Shown here: piece by piece, positions 34,660 to 46,642 of the stretch
How positions within the stretch are numbered: the first letter of the stretch is position 1
Layout: each line of letters begins with the position of its first letter
Source: Conoideocrella luteorostrata
Lineage: Eukaryota > Ascomycota > Sordariomycetes > Hypocreales > Clavicipitaceae
Direction: 5' to 3'
Assembly: GCA_032433595.1 (NCBI GenBank)
Contig: JASWJB010000004.1
Span: forward strand, 248,001 to 312,000
Length of the DNA: 64,000 nucleotides
The notes under the pieces: model-generated
Told to the model about the DNA's origin: nothing
Databases searched by the model: none
Seen by the model: only the letters and a program-made list of their open reading frames with translations
Program-made: the position numbers and the translations under genes

Positions 34660-36012
34660 GGCAGTTTAGAAGAAGTTCCAAGCCTCCCACTTGTGAGTGC
34701 AAGAAGTACGCACACGCTGACATCTGTGCCTGCCCACGTTCCACAGCCTATGAGTATGACAAGTCGGCTGGTGAGGGTATCACAGTATATGTGGTTGACG
34801 GCGGCATCCGGCACAAACACAAGGAATTTGAAGGACACGCCACTTTCGGCAAGTCGTTTTCCAAACATCGTGGCGTAAATATGTTCCTAAAGACGGCTGC
34901 GATCCCCCTCCCTCTATGGCGCTGCCATTGCTGACTTGAGGCACAGATGGAAGACCATGATGGCCACGCACCCATGTTGCCGGAATTATTGGTGGTGTCA
35001 CTTTTGGTGTTGCTAAGAAAGTCAAAATGATCTCCATTCAGATAGATGACCATAATGCAACTCAAATGATGCGGGTAGCGGACATTGTCCTCGAAGACGT
35101 TAAGAAGCAGCAAATTCAAGGCAAAGCGGTTCTGAGTATGTCTATGCATGTGGACGGCTCGGATGAGGTCGATAAAAAGTTTCGAGCGCTTACAGAGGCG
35201 GGAGCTATTTGCTTGGTTAGCGCCGGTAACGGTGATGTAAGTAAATACTCGTTGACCAACCCCCGCGTAGAGTGCTACCCTTTAGATAAGGTTCTAGGCA
35301 AGAATACTGACTGTAAGGCAAAAATAAACTCCAGTATGATGCAGGACAGTACTCTCCAGGTAGAGAACCTAGCATGATTACCGTGAGAGCGATGGATGCT
35401 AGAAATGATATTACCTTGGAGCTTTCGAACTATGGCGCTGCAGTTGACATATGGGCTCATGGCGTTGATGTCGAAAGTGCTGGAGGTTAAAGTGATGGGT
35501 TAGCGATCACACGTGGCACAAGTCAGGGTACGTAAGATGTTCTTTCTTCCTCTCCCATCAACCCATTTCCTTTTCAATTCTCCCTTCGTCTTGTCTATCG
35601 CTCTTCCTTCTTTCTAGTCAATCTATTGGTTGGAATCCACGAGCTGCGAGTTTGAAGATTAACCCGACGTGACAGCTGCCACGCAAATCGCCGGCCTCGC
35701 TGCGTACATCATGGCACTCGAGGGCATAGCCAAACCAAAGAAGTTGCCGATCAGTTGAAAGTTCTCGCCAAGCAAACAGGTGCTACTGCCTGGTGGATGA
35801 ATGAGGCAGACAATACCACACTCATCGCATCGAATGGTGCCGACCAAATTCCACTCAAAAATAACAAGAGTGCCAAGATTCCTTGGAGCATACCAAACCA
35901 TAGTCATAATTGCTCGAGGGCCAGTGATGAATATTGTACTACCTCAATCTATTGTGCCGCTTTCAAGCCAGGGTCTGAACGACCCAGGACGCGTTTCTTT
36001 AAAGATGAATAG
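34660..36012 (+). pseudogene. Decayed subtilisin-like (S8A, proteinase K type) protease
   Basis: Fragments in correct order: EYDKSAGEGITVYVVDGGIR (Asp region), a still intact GT..AG intron, then GGCCACG-CACCCATGTTGCC where one missing base destroys the GHGTH histidine motif. The next frame reads VAGIIGGVTFGVAKKVKMIS, and after another shift SNYGAAVDIWAHGVDVESAG with a TAA, then LAITRGTSQ (Ser region). A second intron is followed by AATQIAGLAAYIMALEG, with one more shift before the C-terminal part (VADQLKVLAKQTGATAWW). At least four lesions rule out a working protease. The family includes extracellular cuticle-degrading proteases of insect pathogens. Confidence 0.8.
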
Positions 36013-36744
36013 GAGTGCTCGAGTGCCCACGAACCCGAGCCCCCATCTCCAACTAAGGAGTCCTGGGTGTATTTAAGTAACAATAGGAGCTTTTACTTGG
36101 GAGCTACGGAGATAGTCACACTTAAGTGGTACCTATTTCAAATAAGCAAGCACCTGGACTGCTACTCTAGCGACCAGGATCTTCCTCTTAGCCTACCACA
36201 AACGCAGCATTGCGTGCAATTTAATAATCACAACAATAACCCCTAGCTTCTAACTTCAGTGTAGTTGAATGTGCCGCCATGACGAATCGCATGGAATAAT
36301 TCCTTTCGTTAGGCTATCTTTTTGAATCGTCCTTAAATTATTGGCATACAAGAATATTGCCAACAAAATTTGGAGATTGCATAGTACCGAGCATCTTGGT
36401 CTAGGAGATGGAGTAACGAAGCTGTTTAACATCGCGGTGGTACATAGTCTATCTGTAAAAAGAATTCAGTGCGGCATTTCAGCTCCTACGAATTGTTTCC
36501 TAAACGAATTTTATGGGCTTGGGAGGTTTGGGACTGCGGTCGACAGCAATGCAAAGGATTTCACGCAAAAGCAAATCATTTAGCCAATGTTCGTTCAATT
36601 ACTATCCTTGTCCAACTTTCATCCATTGGCTAACCCACGCGTTTAACCCCATGTCCTCGCCAGTAGAGAAGTTCTACAGTACAAGACCTATCACCAACCT
36701 AAAGATTATCAGGCAATCCGTGATATAAGATTCGGGATTTCTAA
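36013..36744. other. Intergenic, no supported gene
   Basis: No recognisable frame or repeat. Confidence 0.45.
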
Positions 36745-37278
36745 TCAGTTTTGGTATGCTCGAAACCCACGGGCACATTCTGTGCCGTATTGGCTGATGA
36801 TCTGCTGCAGTGCAACAGGGTCCTTATGGGGCACGACGTATTGGCAAGATCCCCTTGCATTATTATCGGGGCGAATATTCAAGTTCAGGCTACCATCTTC
36901 GTTGGTCGTGTAAGTATAGGTGTAACTATATTGGTAGCTGTTGTTGTCCACTGGAGGTCTGCAGGAACCCGGCGCCGGCGGTGGTGCCGCACCACCGCAG
37001 TATGACTGTCCGTCGCCAACAAAATCATCGACGGCGCAAGCGGCAGCATTAAAGATGTTGCTGATAACGTTACCGTCGCTTCCGTGGGTTCTGTAATAGT
37101 AGGGATAGCATTCGTAGTAGCCCGCCCTGTCCGGAAAGAATGTATCTGCCGTGGCTTCTTGTGAATCCTGGCGCTAACTCGTTAGATGCTGACAGCTTCA
37201 CGCTATCGTGCTCTTACTTACCGCTGGTGCGGCCATGGCCAAAGAAGCGCATAGCGCAGCGATCGTGAGATACTTCAT
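36745..37278 (-). CDS. Small secreted cysteine-containing protein
   Basis: Two exons (37278-37222, 37167-36745; 54-bp intron) give 159 aa. The first exon encodes exactly a signal peptide (MKYLTIAALCASLAMAAPA). The mature part has six cysteines, enough for three disulfides, a Pro-rich linker (GGAAPPPAPGSCRPP) and a Tyr/Thr-rich beta-like stretch (NSYQYSYTYTYTTNEDG). No family recognised; by size and export it is effector-like. CTATAAAG on the minus strand about 90 bp upstream (37366-37373) is a likely TATA box. Confidence 0.75.
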
Positions 37279-37365
37279 GGTGTTGGGAATTATAAACGTC
37301 TTATTGCTAAGTTGTGATGTGTAATTGTGATTAGAACGTCAAAACTAGGAGGGGGCCAAAGCATC

Positions 37366-37373
37366 CCTTTATA
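37366..37373 (-). promoter_or_regulatory. TATA-like box of the small secreted protein gene
   Basis: CTATAAAG on the minus strand, about 90 bp upstream of the start codon at 37278. Confidence 0.4.
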
Positions 37374-39176
37374 GAAATCGAAGAGGAAGTCAGCAGCTTC
37401 GTCGCATTGACTCTACAATCGCATAGGTATACTATCGTCGGATAGCAGTTATTCAGATTCCTAGTGCATAAAAGGCAAGTCAATGATTCGGAAGATCAAA
37501 CAGGGGAAGAATTCTACATTAGCCATCAGAATCAGAATCATCTGATAAATCGACGATTCTTGACTTCTCCCTTCCTTGCAACAACTGTATTCAGGGTTAT
37601 GAAAATGATTCCATTGAGTACGAACTGTGTATGAGGGTTTCTGTCGAGGCTTGACAGTTGGAATGAAGAACATGCATGCTTCAAGCAGTGTTACTATGCC
37701 GCTATCATACTTAACTCCAGTCGTACGTTGGAATGCGGCGAATGGTGACCTTCTCACTTTCCCATCATGAGCCTAAAAATGTCTTTGGACGTCCGCTGTC
37801 TGATGCTGGAATGCAGCTTCTAACGGCTATTCAGCAATTCGTGAGGTACAAAAGTCTTATAATAAATTGCGGTTAGCGTCATGGAGCTGTTGGATAACAA
37901 GGATGTCCCTACTAGATGGATGACTAAGGAAGGAAGATGATACCTATCACGAAGATGTGAAGGGGTGTAAATTGAGACATTTTAGAAGGAATTGGCAAAA
38001 GAAGAATTCAGAACACTCGTCATCATCAATATGCATGAATCTGATCCCCTCTAGCTAAATCCAACAGGAGCTAAGTATCAAAATCCAAACTCCGATTTTG
38101 TTTAGTTCATCATCGAGGCGCCATCTCATCAATCTACGTCGCAGAGTGGGGTCCTGTCTCAAAAACTGCGTAATAGCGATAAAAAAGTGACCCAAGAGAT
38201 GCCAATCCGAATTCCAAATGGCAGTACATCGTGAAGCTAGGCAGCTTAAGCAGGATAGCCTTCCGGTTTGAATCAAATTGGTGGCATATGACATGCAACC
38301 AATTGTAAGACAGAAAAGAACCACATGGACAGGTTTCAAATACTAACCATAATTTTCTCTTAAGGGAGCTTTGGAATTTCCTCTGGTCGCAGACTGGAAT
38401 GGGAAAAATGGATCACTGGGCATGTTCCTGAGCCTTGCGGAGTACTCAGCATGTCTAACCCTCTAGCGATCGCACGAGTGAAGCCTCACTTGTCGATTCG
38501 GACCCACAGGCAACCACGAATGTCTTGCACAAAAAATGGGCGTAGCCACGCCACAATTATTGTCACGTTAGACACCCTTATAACTATACCGCGCGATAAG
38601 ATGGCCTACTCCGTATAGCGACGTTCAGCAGTGCTCTGAATTCCGCCGCACCAAAGGTAGTGATAATAGAACTCATCTAAATGTACGTTGTCATTACCCC
38701 GCCAAATAAACTACCAAGGCTGACCATCTACATTTATATGAACAACCTCTTTACATCACCATTTCTCTGTAAAGCTCTCTTTAGCAGCAAAATACAAGTG
38801 CTACACGCCCTGCCCGTGCAAATAATGGTATTTGGAAGCCATTTGTTACATTAATGATCAGAGCAATTTGCACAGTGGGTAATGGCACAAATAAATCGAT
38901 TCGATGCCTTCCAATTCCACGATAAATCTCTCCAACTTGTCGCCTCGATGGCGTTAAACTAATGTATGTTAAAAAGGGAACTACGATGAGTAATGAATAC
39001 GCCTTTCTCGTATGTTCAGAAGTACCTGGTCAAGCAATCCTCAAGATGTGCTCTGCCTTCCGATTTGCTTTCGCGACTTTTTTTGTAAGGCCAAACTTGG
39101 CACATAGACTTGCCGAGACACCTAATACACCGTCAAAAACAAATCTATCCACGGCAGGTATATCTATACGTCTTGT
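37374..39176. other. Intergenic, no supported gene
   Basis: Minus frames at 37461-37757 and 38055-38339 start with ATG but show no domain or splice partners. One TACTCCGTA motif at 38607. Confidence 0.45.
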
Positions 39177-39625
39177 CTAGCAGACAATCTGGATAGACCG
39201 AGCACCATTCGTAAGGTAAAGCTGAACTCCATTGCCGTTAGAGATACCGTGACATTGTCCATTGTTTTCAAAGCCTTCCGCTGTCCACACAGTCGCCCGA
39301 CCATGGCAATCGTTGTCGGCCCAAAACTTGAGCTTGCACGACTTGCTGCCCGGTGTCCTCCACTTTGCACCATAAACGTTGGTTGGGAAGTTTGAGCAGA
39401 TACCCGCCTGGTAGTAGGTTGCTGCTCCGTTCGCCGCGTTACCGCCGCAGCCACCATCTTGGTACACCCATAATTGCATCACATCTCGCTTCTCAAGCTG
39501 TGTCGGGTTCGCCAGGCTGGGCAAGACCAGTGCCATGGAAGTGAGGAAGGCTGAGATTTGAACCTAGATTTACATACTAGTTTAGTGGTATTCAACGCTT
39601 AATTGGGGAGTGGTGCGTTTACCAT
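39177..39625 (-). CDS. Small secreted cysteine-rich protein with a start-codon-only first exon
   Basis: The model is exon 1 = the ATG at 39625-39623, a 59-bp intron (GTAAAC..CTAG) and exon 2 39563-39177, giving 129 aa. This puts a full signal peptide (MVQISAFLTSMALVLPSLA) before NPTQLEKR, a Kex2-type processing site. Starting at the in-frame ATG 39536 would leave only a stub of that signal. The mature part has six cysteines and a beta-rich pattern (CKLKFWADNDCHGRATVW, CHGISNGNGVQLYL). No family recognised. Likely an extracellular protein of about 11 kDa. Confidence 0.7.
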
Positions 39626-40432
39626 TGTACTCGGAGAACGAGGGACAGAGAGACGAGTATGGTGAAAACACAAGTATAGTATGTGGAAGAATGTGTTAGT
39701 TAAGGCTTCAAGTCGGGCACGATGAGACAAGAATTTACTATGAGGAGGCAGCTGGTTTGCCGTTTAAATGTCTATTGACGGCTTAGAGTCTGTCGGTATA
39801 CTAGGTTGAGCGAATCTGCTCATTCTGGCGCCAAGATATTACCATGTCCATATGGCTTCATTATTTCCACCAATTCCAGACGTCGTGTCACATCCACGAT
39901 GGCCCGGCCCGCCCAATTGTAGATGTGACCCTTGTGCTAACCTTGAGAGCGACGAGGCTTACAACGGTCGGCATCCACTCAAGCGCCGCTGCAGCCAGGT
40001 TTATCAGCACTATATTTTGAAGTTTATTTCTATTTTTCCATCCAACGACTTTGAAGCATGTGGGGCGGCCGTATTAGACATCATGACAAAATATTAGAAA
40101 CCATGACAAACACCCACTTTGATGCATTAATGTTTGTGTGCGCATGTGGCGACCATGGTTCTCTGTGGGTGCCTTTTACCGACGGGCAGATTAATCCGCC
40201 AATAGAATATGCAGGACAGCCCTGCTTACTTTGCGCCTGATGGGAAATTAACGGCACCCACCCTTGTTTAATCATACACTAGCAATTATTTTGCATTTCC
40301 AATATGCGAGTATCGCGATGCCTGCGCGGCGTGTGAATGGGGTTCGTGGATCAAGAATGCAAAAGTTCTTAGGGTTGCCGCAAAATCCAGGATGACGATG
40401 CATCGTAACCTGGCAGGTCAGTTTCCTCAGTC
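39626..40432. other. Intergenic, no supported gene
   Basis: Short frames only; nothing recognisable. Confidence 0.45.
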
Positions 40433-40440
40433 CATAAAAG
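40433..40440 (+). promoter_or_regulatory. TATA-like box of the isochorismatase-family gene
   Basis: CATAAAAG about 105 bp upstream of the start codon at 40545. Confidence 0.35.
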
Positions 40441-40544
40441 AAAACACCGCCCTCTCTACTTTCCACAGAATTGTACTTTCCAATCCATCAATACTTACAA
40501 TAAACGCTACTTTGACTTGTTCGGATTTGAGACACGCAGCAACT

Positions 40545-41456
40545 ATGAAGCTTCAGATACTTTCACTTATCCTAGCGACCATCGCTACCGCTGAGGCATC
40601 GACCAGCCTCGCCTCCAAGGAGAGTACGTTTGTAGAATATTTCAAGTCTAGCAAATACAGCATTAACACCCTTTGACAGAATTCCAGTTCGAGAGGTTGA
40701 ACAAAAATGACTCGGTATGCATACTACCATTATGTACTCTGGTGCTCAATCTAACAACCTGCAGTTACTGCTCGTCCTGGACCACCAAGTCGGTTTATTC
40801 CAGCTTACGAGAGACTTCGATCCGACCCTGTATCGTGACCAGCTCATTGCCCATGCCGCTCTTGGCAAGGTTTTTGACATTCCTGTAGTGATGACCACAT
40901 CTGCACAAACTGGTACGAGTATAGGCATCCTGATGTCGTCGTTTGTTTCGCTCACAAAACATTTATTAACATAAGGACAGGACCAAACGGCCCTTTGCCC
41001 AAGGAGATATTGGAAATGTACCCAAAGGCGCCGCTCATCCAGCGACAAGGCGAAGTCAATGCTTGGGATAATGCAGACTTCCGTGATGCCATCAAGGCAG
41101 CCAACAAGACGCAAATCATTATGGCCGGCATCACCACTGATGTTTGCACCGCATTCCTCGCCCTTTCACTTCGCCAGGAAGGCTACTCTGTTTGGGCTAA
41201 CGCAGAGGCCTCTGGAACTACGTCTGCTTTAGTTCGCGATATTTCTAATGACCGAATGGCCAGAGCTGGAGTACAGATAGTTAGTTTGTTCTCTATCGCC
41301 TGCGATTTGATGAGGGATTGGAGAGGCACCCCTGGTGCAAAGGAGATGATTCCTTGGCTCGACAAGTATTTCCCAGTTTGGGGATATCTTGCGCGTGGTC
41401 ATTATAGCGCTGTAACAAACGGCACCGTCCAGCCCGGCGAAAGCAGCCTCTTGTAA
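40545..41456 (+). CDS. Secreted isochorismatase-family (cysteine) hydrolase
   Basis: Four exons (40545-40623, 40680-40714, 40765-40912, 40981-41456) give 245 aa. After a signal peptide (MKLQILSLILATIATAEA) comes the family core: catalytic Asp43 in LLVLDHQVG and nucleophile Cys143 in IMAGITTDVCTAFLALSLR, with the cis-peptide-like stretch before the Cys. The third catalytic residue, Lys, is probably in the GPLPKEI region. Family members hydrolyse isochorismate, amides or related small compounds. Most are cytosolic; secretion is unusual and would allow action on host or microbial molecules. The substrate is not predictable. Confidence 0.88.
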
Positions 41457-44103
41457 ACTGCTACTATCAACCGTTTTACAGAGTTGTAGCGTCGGGCACC
41501 GCACATCAGTTAGAATAGGCAGAGCAAGCTCAAATATTTGCAGACTAACTACATTTAAATTGCAATACGGAGGAGAACTTGCGGACTGTTAGTTAATCAC
41601 ATAATGTAGCTGTATTCCAGAATCTATTGTGCCTAAGTTCTCATCAGTATGTGGGCTTCCAAAGACGTCCCGCTTGTCACATATATGGAGTAGTGGCGCA
41701 TCAGATGTGAATGAAGTGATGGCACAAATGACATGGCCTAACGCGTTACTTGCGTTGTGTCTTCCAATGAGTTATACGCTATTCAACTGAATGAGGCTTG
41801 GTTTTCACATGTCTACTCTATCCGTCAAAAAATTCAACCTCTATCCAATGGAGTCATTATGCCCTGGAAGAGTATCATTCTGTCATATACAGCCTTGATA
41901 CATGAATCGTCTCTGTAGCAAAATAAAACCCCGCCTAAGCCTTGGACACTAGGAGTTGAGCGCCACCATCACAGACTACTGTTGCAATGCGTCAGTCTAG
42001 CAATTAGTCAAGGCATCTTATATACAGCGGATGATAAAACTTGAACCGGATTGCTTTTATGTCGAACTTGTTTAGAGTCAATGAGTAACAATGTATTCTC
42101 TGCTTTAGCTCAAATAGAACGGGGCCAGGCGCAGTGAGAAATGTGTCCAGAGTCTTAGATGAGCGCTCAAGGCAACACATGCTTATGCAACTAATCCTAC
42201 CATGTATCTGAAATTCTGAGTATAACAAGCACCCTCCAGTAAATTAGCCCTGTTAACTCGGAGGTGTCCCCAATATAAGCAGGTTTCTTTCCTAATGTAC
42301 TTTGTAGATCCCGAGAGCTCTGTAGGTGCCTGCTGCCCTGTCTCGGTGCATATGAGAAGCCAATCCGAGTAGCATTGTGTGTCGCAGGAAATGATGAGCC
42401 CTATTTAATGGCTATAACTAAACATGAAAAGTGGCCTCTAGCTACACCATTTTTTGTGTGAAATTAAGGAGTATTAAGTTCCGGGGTACTATATTCACGG
42501 GTTTGCTGGCGCGGCATTGGAGGAACAGGAAACAGTTCTATACTGGAGTATCCAGCAGTATGTTCCCAATGACAGCAAGACGCACTAGGAAAGGGCGGAA
42601 TAACCGTGATTTCGTCTGCAAGGGTCATGCGTCCTAAGTAAGCCCTTCTAAGCTGTTGTGCGAAAAGAGCAAAGACCTCACGAGTGCTCCGGACAGGAAC
42701 TATACGAGCTACTTTAAATAGCATATACAACCTATCAGAGAAGAATCGTTTTTCCCAGCTTTGGAATCTGGATCACTGAGGCTGACAGTCTTGCCTTGAG
42801 TGGCGTTTTGAATGAGGGTAAGCTCAGCAATACATGCACTCCCTCCATCTTCGCCTTCACTTTGATCGCCCATGATCCCCGTCGTACAGCAGAGTTTCCC
42901 ACCGATTCGACTCCGGGGACCGTCATAGGTTAGCCAATTTTACGTCATATCGACAAGATGTCTAGACAGATCGCGCCTCAGCTTACGAAAGCACCCAAAA
43001 AATGGGATGAGAGACCTCTAATGATATGACTCACCATTGGCACCGCGATCTCCAACAGCATTGCGTCCGATCTTGCCGCCAAATGTTACCCTATCACGTT
43101 ACTAAGCATAGGTCTCACGGCCTCTTCGCATAATTGCGGCCTAACTTTGACAGCCTCTAGGCAGACGCTATATATCACTTGAACAGACACACCGCTGGCG
43201 TTAGCCCGTTAAACGCGCATCCTCCCTTCCGTCAACCCGCGCCTCGACATCCTTGTTATCACTACTATGCTCACAGTCCGTTCTACTATGTTCGTCCTGG
43301 GAGACGAGACGTACTCGAACATTGATGAGATGCGCGACAGTATCAGAACTGCAAGAATTGACCTTGTTGGCTCTGCAGTGGTGCGGCAGGAAAAGACACG
43401 GAGGTCACACCCTACCAATGCAGTCAGATACGTTCCCTTTCACGACTGTAGGAGAAACAGCAAAAAAATGTGCCAAGTGGCTCCCCGCAGAGCTAGAGAA
43501 ATGTCGAGATCGCGAAAACAGATAAGATCAAAACGAATAAAGATCAGTCAAGCGGAGCACATGACGGAAACAAAAAGTGATCGGAGGTGTTAGACGCCGG
43601 ACTGCGATTCAAACAGAGTTGTAATTATATCCCATGCTCATGTATAATATTTATTTATACTAAATGCCAAAATGTCAACGCCCGGGGCTAATGTTTCGAC
43701 AAATTTACTATCATTTTTCCTTCGTTGGCTGCCTACCGGGTATCTGGAGAGCCAAGAGTGTGCACATCGGAGCTCAGTGTCCCGCTTTGGAGGCACGTCG
43801 CGTTTTAACGAACAGAAACGAGCCACCGTTCTCCCAATACCACCGACAGCACTCAAAGGATCCGTTGCGGGCCGGATTACATTTTCTTAAGTGGCGACAG
43901 GCCTTGCCCAGGCCGTCTTAACCTGCAGTAGCGGCTGTGTCTGCCCCTGTTGAAGGACGGCATCCTGTCCGGATGTGGTGCGTCGTGCAACCTGGAGTGA
44001 GATTCGCCCCACGACACGGCCTCACTTGACCTCTTGCCCCGAATCCACGCGCCGGCGCCTGCCGCGACCGTCCTGAGTTAAATACCGCGCTCATTTAAAA
44101 AGG
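41457..44103. other. Longest gene-free stretch; no supported gene
   Basis: Short frames at 42004-42228, 42464-42926 (minus) and 43267-43593 (plus, 108 codons with ATG) have no recognisable domain. No repeat shared with the rest of the window. The conserved, denser part of the window begins at its right end. Confidence 0.45.
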
Positions 44104-46642
44104 ATGTCGTTTCTTCTGCAGGATGCTCGGCTGCACGATTATACAAACATCTACGCCGGCGGGCAGAGTCAGAACACTGCGGGAAATTGGCCAGGCAAGA
44201 TGAGCCTCAAGACAGTCCTGACCACGGTGGTCGCAGGATCCCAATACCTCATCCATCCTCAGATCCTGGTACACATCCCCCTGCCCCCTTCTTTTTGTTT
44301 TCTCTCTTCTACTCTACTCAGCAGCACCAGCCTAGCAATCTTGCCCCTTTGGATGGCACGACGCCGTTGCTGACGCGCCAGTCCAGGGCACGATACAAGA
44401 AACCATTAAACCGGATGTCATTATCCCGGTAACCGTGCTGGAACCAGAGCAGCTGTACTACCACCTCGAAGGAACCCTCCGCCTCTTTGACTTTTACGAT
44501 GACGTTTTCAACCCTGAATTCGGAAGTGTACTCATTGAGAAGCCAGGAGGCAACTCTGGCATAGCCTCCGTCGGGAACGGCAAATCCGTAATGCGTCTGC
44601 GTAATGACACCGCGCGAACGACCAAGCGCGCTGTGTCGGATTTGCCTGCCGGGCCGTACATTCTGCATGGGCCGAATGTGCATCAAGCATGGAAGATTTA
44701 TAATGATACCCTGGACGCGTTTGCTGTTGGTGTTTACCCTAGCAATGTCGACGAGGTGGACGGGTACGCTGTCTGTCGCTGCATTTTTGTCATGAACCCA
44801 TCTCATTGCTGATACTGGCGTAGCTTCGAGCTGCTCCAATTACCTGCGGATCTAACAGGCAATCACACAGCCATTCCGGTCCCTTCTCGGCTGTACAATA
44901 CTGTTCCTCCGGAAAAGGCACCGCTCAAGGGCTACCGTTTCACCGTGCCAGATTCCATGTCCTTGAAAGGTGTCCCCACGACCATTTCAAGCACGGCCTG
45001 GAATGAATTACACAACAAAGCAGCCGAATCAACTGCTGTGTTTACCAAGAGGCTCATCTCTCTCGGCGCTGTCGTTGTTGGAAAGACAAAGACCTCTCAG
45101 TTTGGAAGTGGCAGAGAGTGGGCTGACGCAGCTGCTCCGAAGAATCCTCGAGAAGACGGGCATCAAGATCCAGCGGGCGGAGCAGCTGGTGCTGCGAGCT
45201 CCTTGGCGGGATACGAATGGCTCAAGGCTTCAACTGGGCTTGATGGTGCGTGTTTAATCGTCTGGACCTTGATAATATGTGTTCATTCTTGCTCATGTAT
45301 ATCCAGCCATTGGTCAAGTCCTCGAGCCCGCTGCTGCTCAAGGGCTTTTCGCACTCCGCACATCGGCGGGCATCTTGCCTTTGGATGGCGCCGAAGTCAG
45401 CTCTCCGTAAGCATGCAGAATGAATCAGCCTTAGACTCCACCTCACCACCAGGGAGAACTCTCTCTAACCATATTACAGAAAGTCGGATGCTATCGGCAT
45501 CTTTGGCACCGACCTGGCCGAGTTATTCCACGACGCCGTTGCTATTGTGCACAAGTCACTTTCCAGCCCCGCAATTACGTTTCCCAAACGTATTGTGTCA
45601 GTTACCGACATTGGAGAGTCTAATGATGAGCACAAAGACAAGCATGATCAGTTTCTTGCCGCGGTCGAGGCGTTCCTTGGAGTCAAGTCCCAGAGCATCA
45701 GCCTGGAAAAGGTGTGGGCATCAAAGTCACCCGTTGAGGCAAAGCGCCAATCTCTGCAAGAGTACATGAAGGAGGTGAGCAATACATATCAGTTTATTAT
45801 CCAACCCGCCCGCTGGAGACTTCTATCAGGTTAACGCTTGTTCTAGGCTCCGTTTCTATCCTTCTGCTACGAGTTTTACCACCAGTATGAAGGGTTCCGA
45901 AAAGACTACCAGGGCAAGTTTGGCAAGGAGCCGGCTACAGAGGCCACTGTTCAGTATCGATGGTGAGTGCCTTGCTAGTAGTATTTGGCAAGTCGTTGGC
46001 TAATGCCCCCCGCCAGGGATTTGGGCAAGGCCGTGACCAAGGCAGAGTACGAGGACTACCAAACCCGCATTGCTGTTTTTCAGAAATGGTTCAACGACAA
46101 CATCATTCCCACTGGAGAGAACGGAGATGCTATCGTCGTGATGCCATACGCGAGCAAAGCTCCACGATACGACGCTCCGTATGTGTCTGGCCCGATCAAA
46201 ATAGCATTACATGCCAGTCTGCTAACCCAGCCTTCAGAAAACCGACCAGAATTAAGGGCGTCACCGCCGAGCTTCTCGCGTCACTTCTTCATTCGCCTCA
46301 AGTTCTAGCACCATGTAAGCTTTGTTCCTCTTTTCGACACCGAGCTGTATCCTGGCAGGCTAAGCTAACCATGCAGTCGCTCAATTCCCATATGAATCCA
46401 CAGTCAGCCACCAAACTGAATACCATCCCGTGTATGGCACCATCCTCGGCCCCAAGGGCAGCGATTCCATGCTCGTCAAGCTCGTAGAGGCGACATTCCA
46501 ACAGGCGCAGTGGCGCACAAGAGTGGACAAGGCGAGATTCGCGTTTCCGCCGGGACAGAACGCTCGAAAGGTAAATGATAAGCCTGTAAATGTGGCACCC
46601 GCATCGCTCAAGGAGGCCAAAGAGAGAATTGGAGAGCTTTAA
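44104..46642 (+). CDS. Amidase-signature fold protein with N-terminal extension; catalytic serines missing
   Basis: Nine exons (44104-44268, 44336-44763, 44824-45245, 45307-45406, 45480-45774, 45847-45962, 46017-46178, 46238-46314, 46377-46642) give 676 aa. Residues 1-200 form an N-terminal domain seen before amidases in fungal proteins annotated as scytalone-dehydratase-like Arp1; residues 200-676 follow the amidase signature fold. Lys285 (VVVGKTKTSQFG) corresponds to the catalytic lysine. However, the GGSSGG loop reads GGAAGA (317-322) and the nucleophile position in the G-S-V-R motif reads G-Q-V-L (341-344), so both serines of the Ser-Ser-Lys triad are absent. The frame is otherwise intact, suggesting a pseudoenzyme. 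The first intron (GTACAC donor) is the least certain boundary. Confidence 0.8.

Noticed and set aside
38055..38339. 94-codon minus frame with a hydrophobic start
   Set aside because: The N-terminus is weakly signal-like, but the rest has no pattern and no TATA or splice support.
42464..42926. Minus-strand frames that might join by an intron
   Set aside because: A GT donor exists, but no homology or signal peptide supports a gene; left as unassigned.
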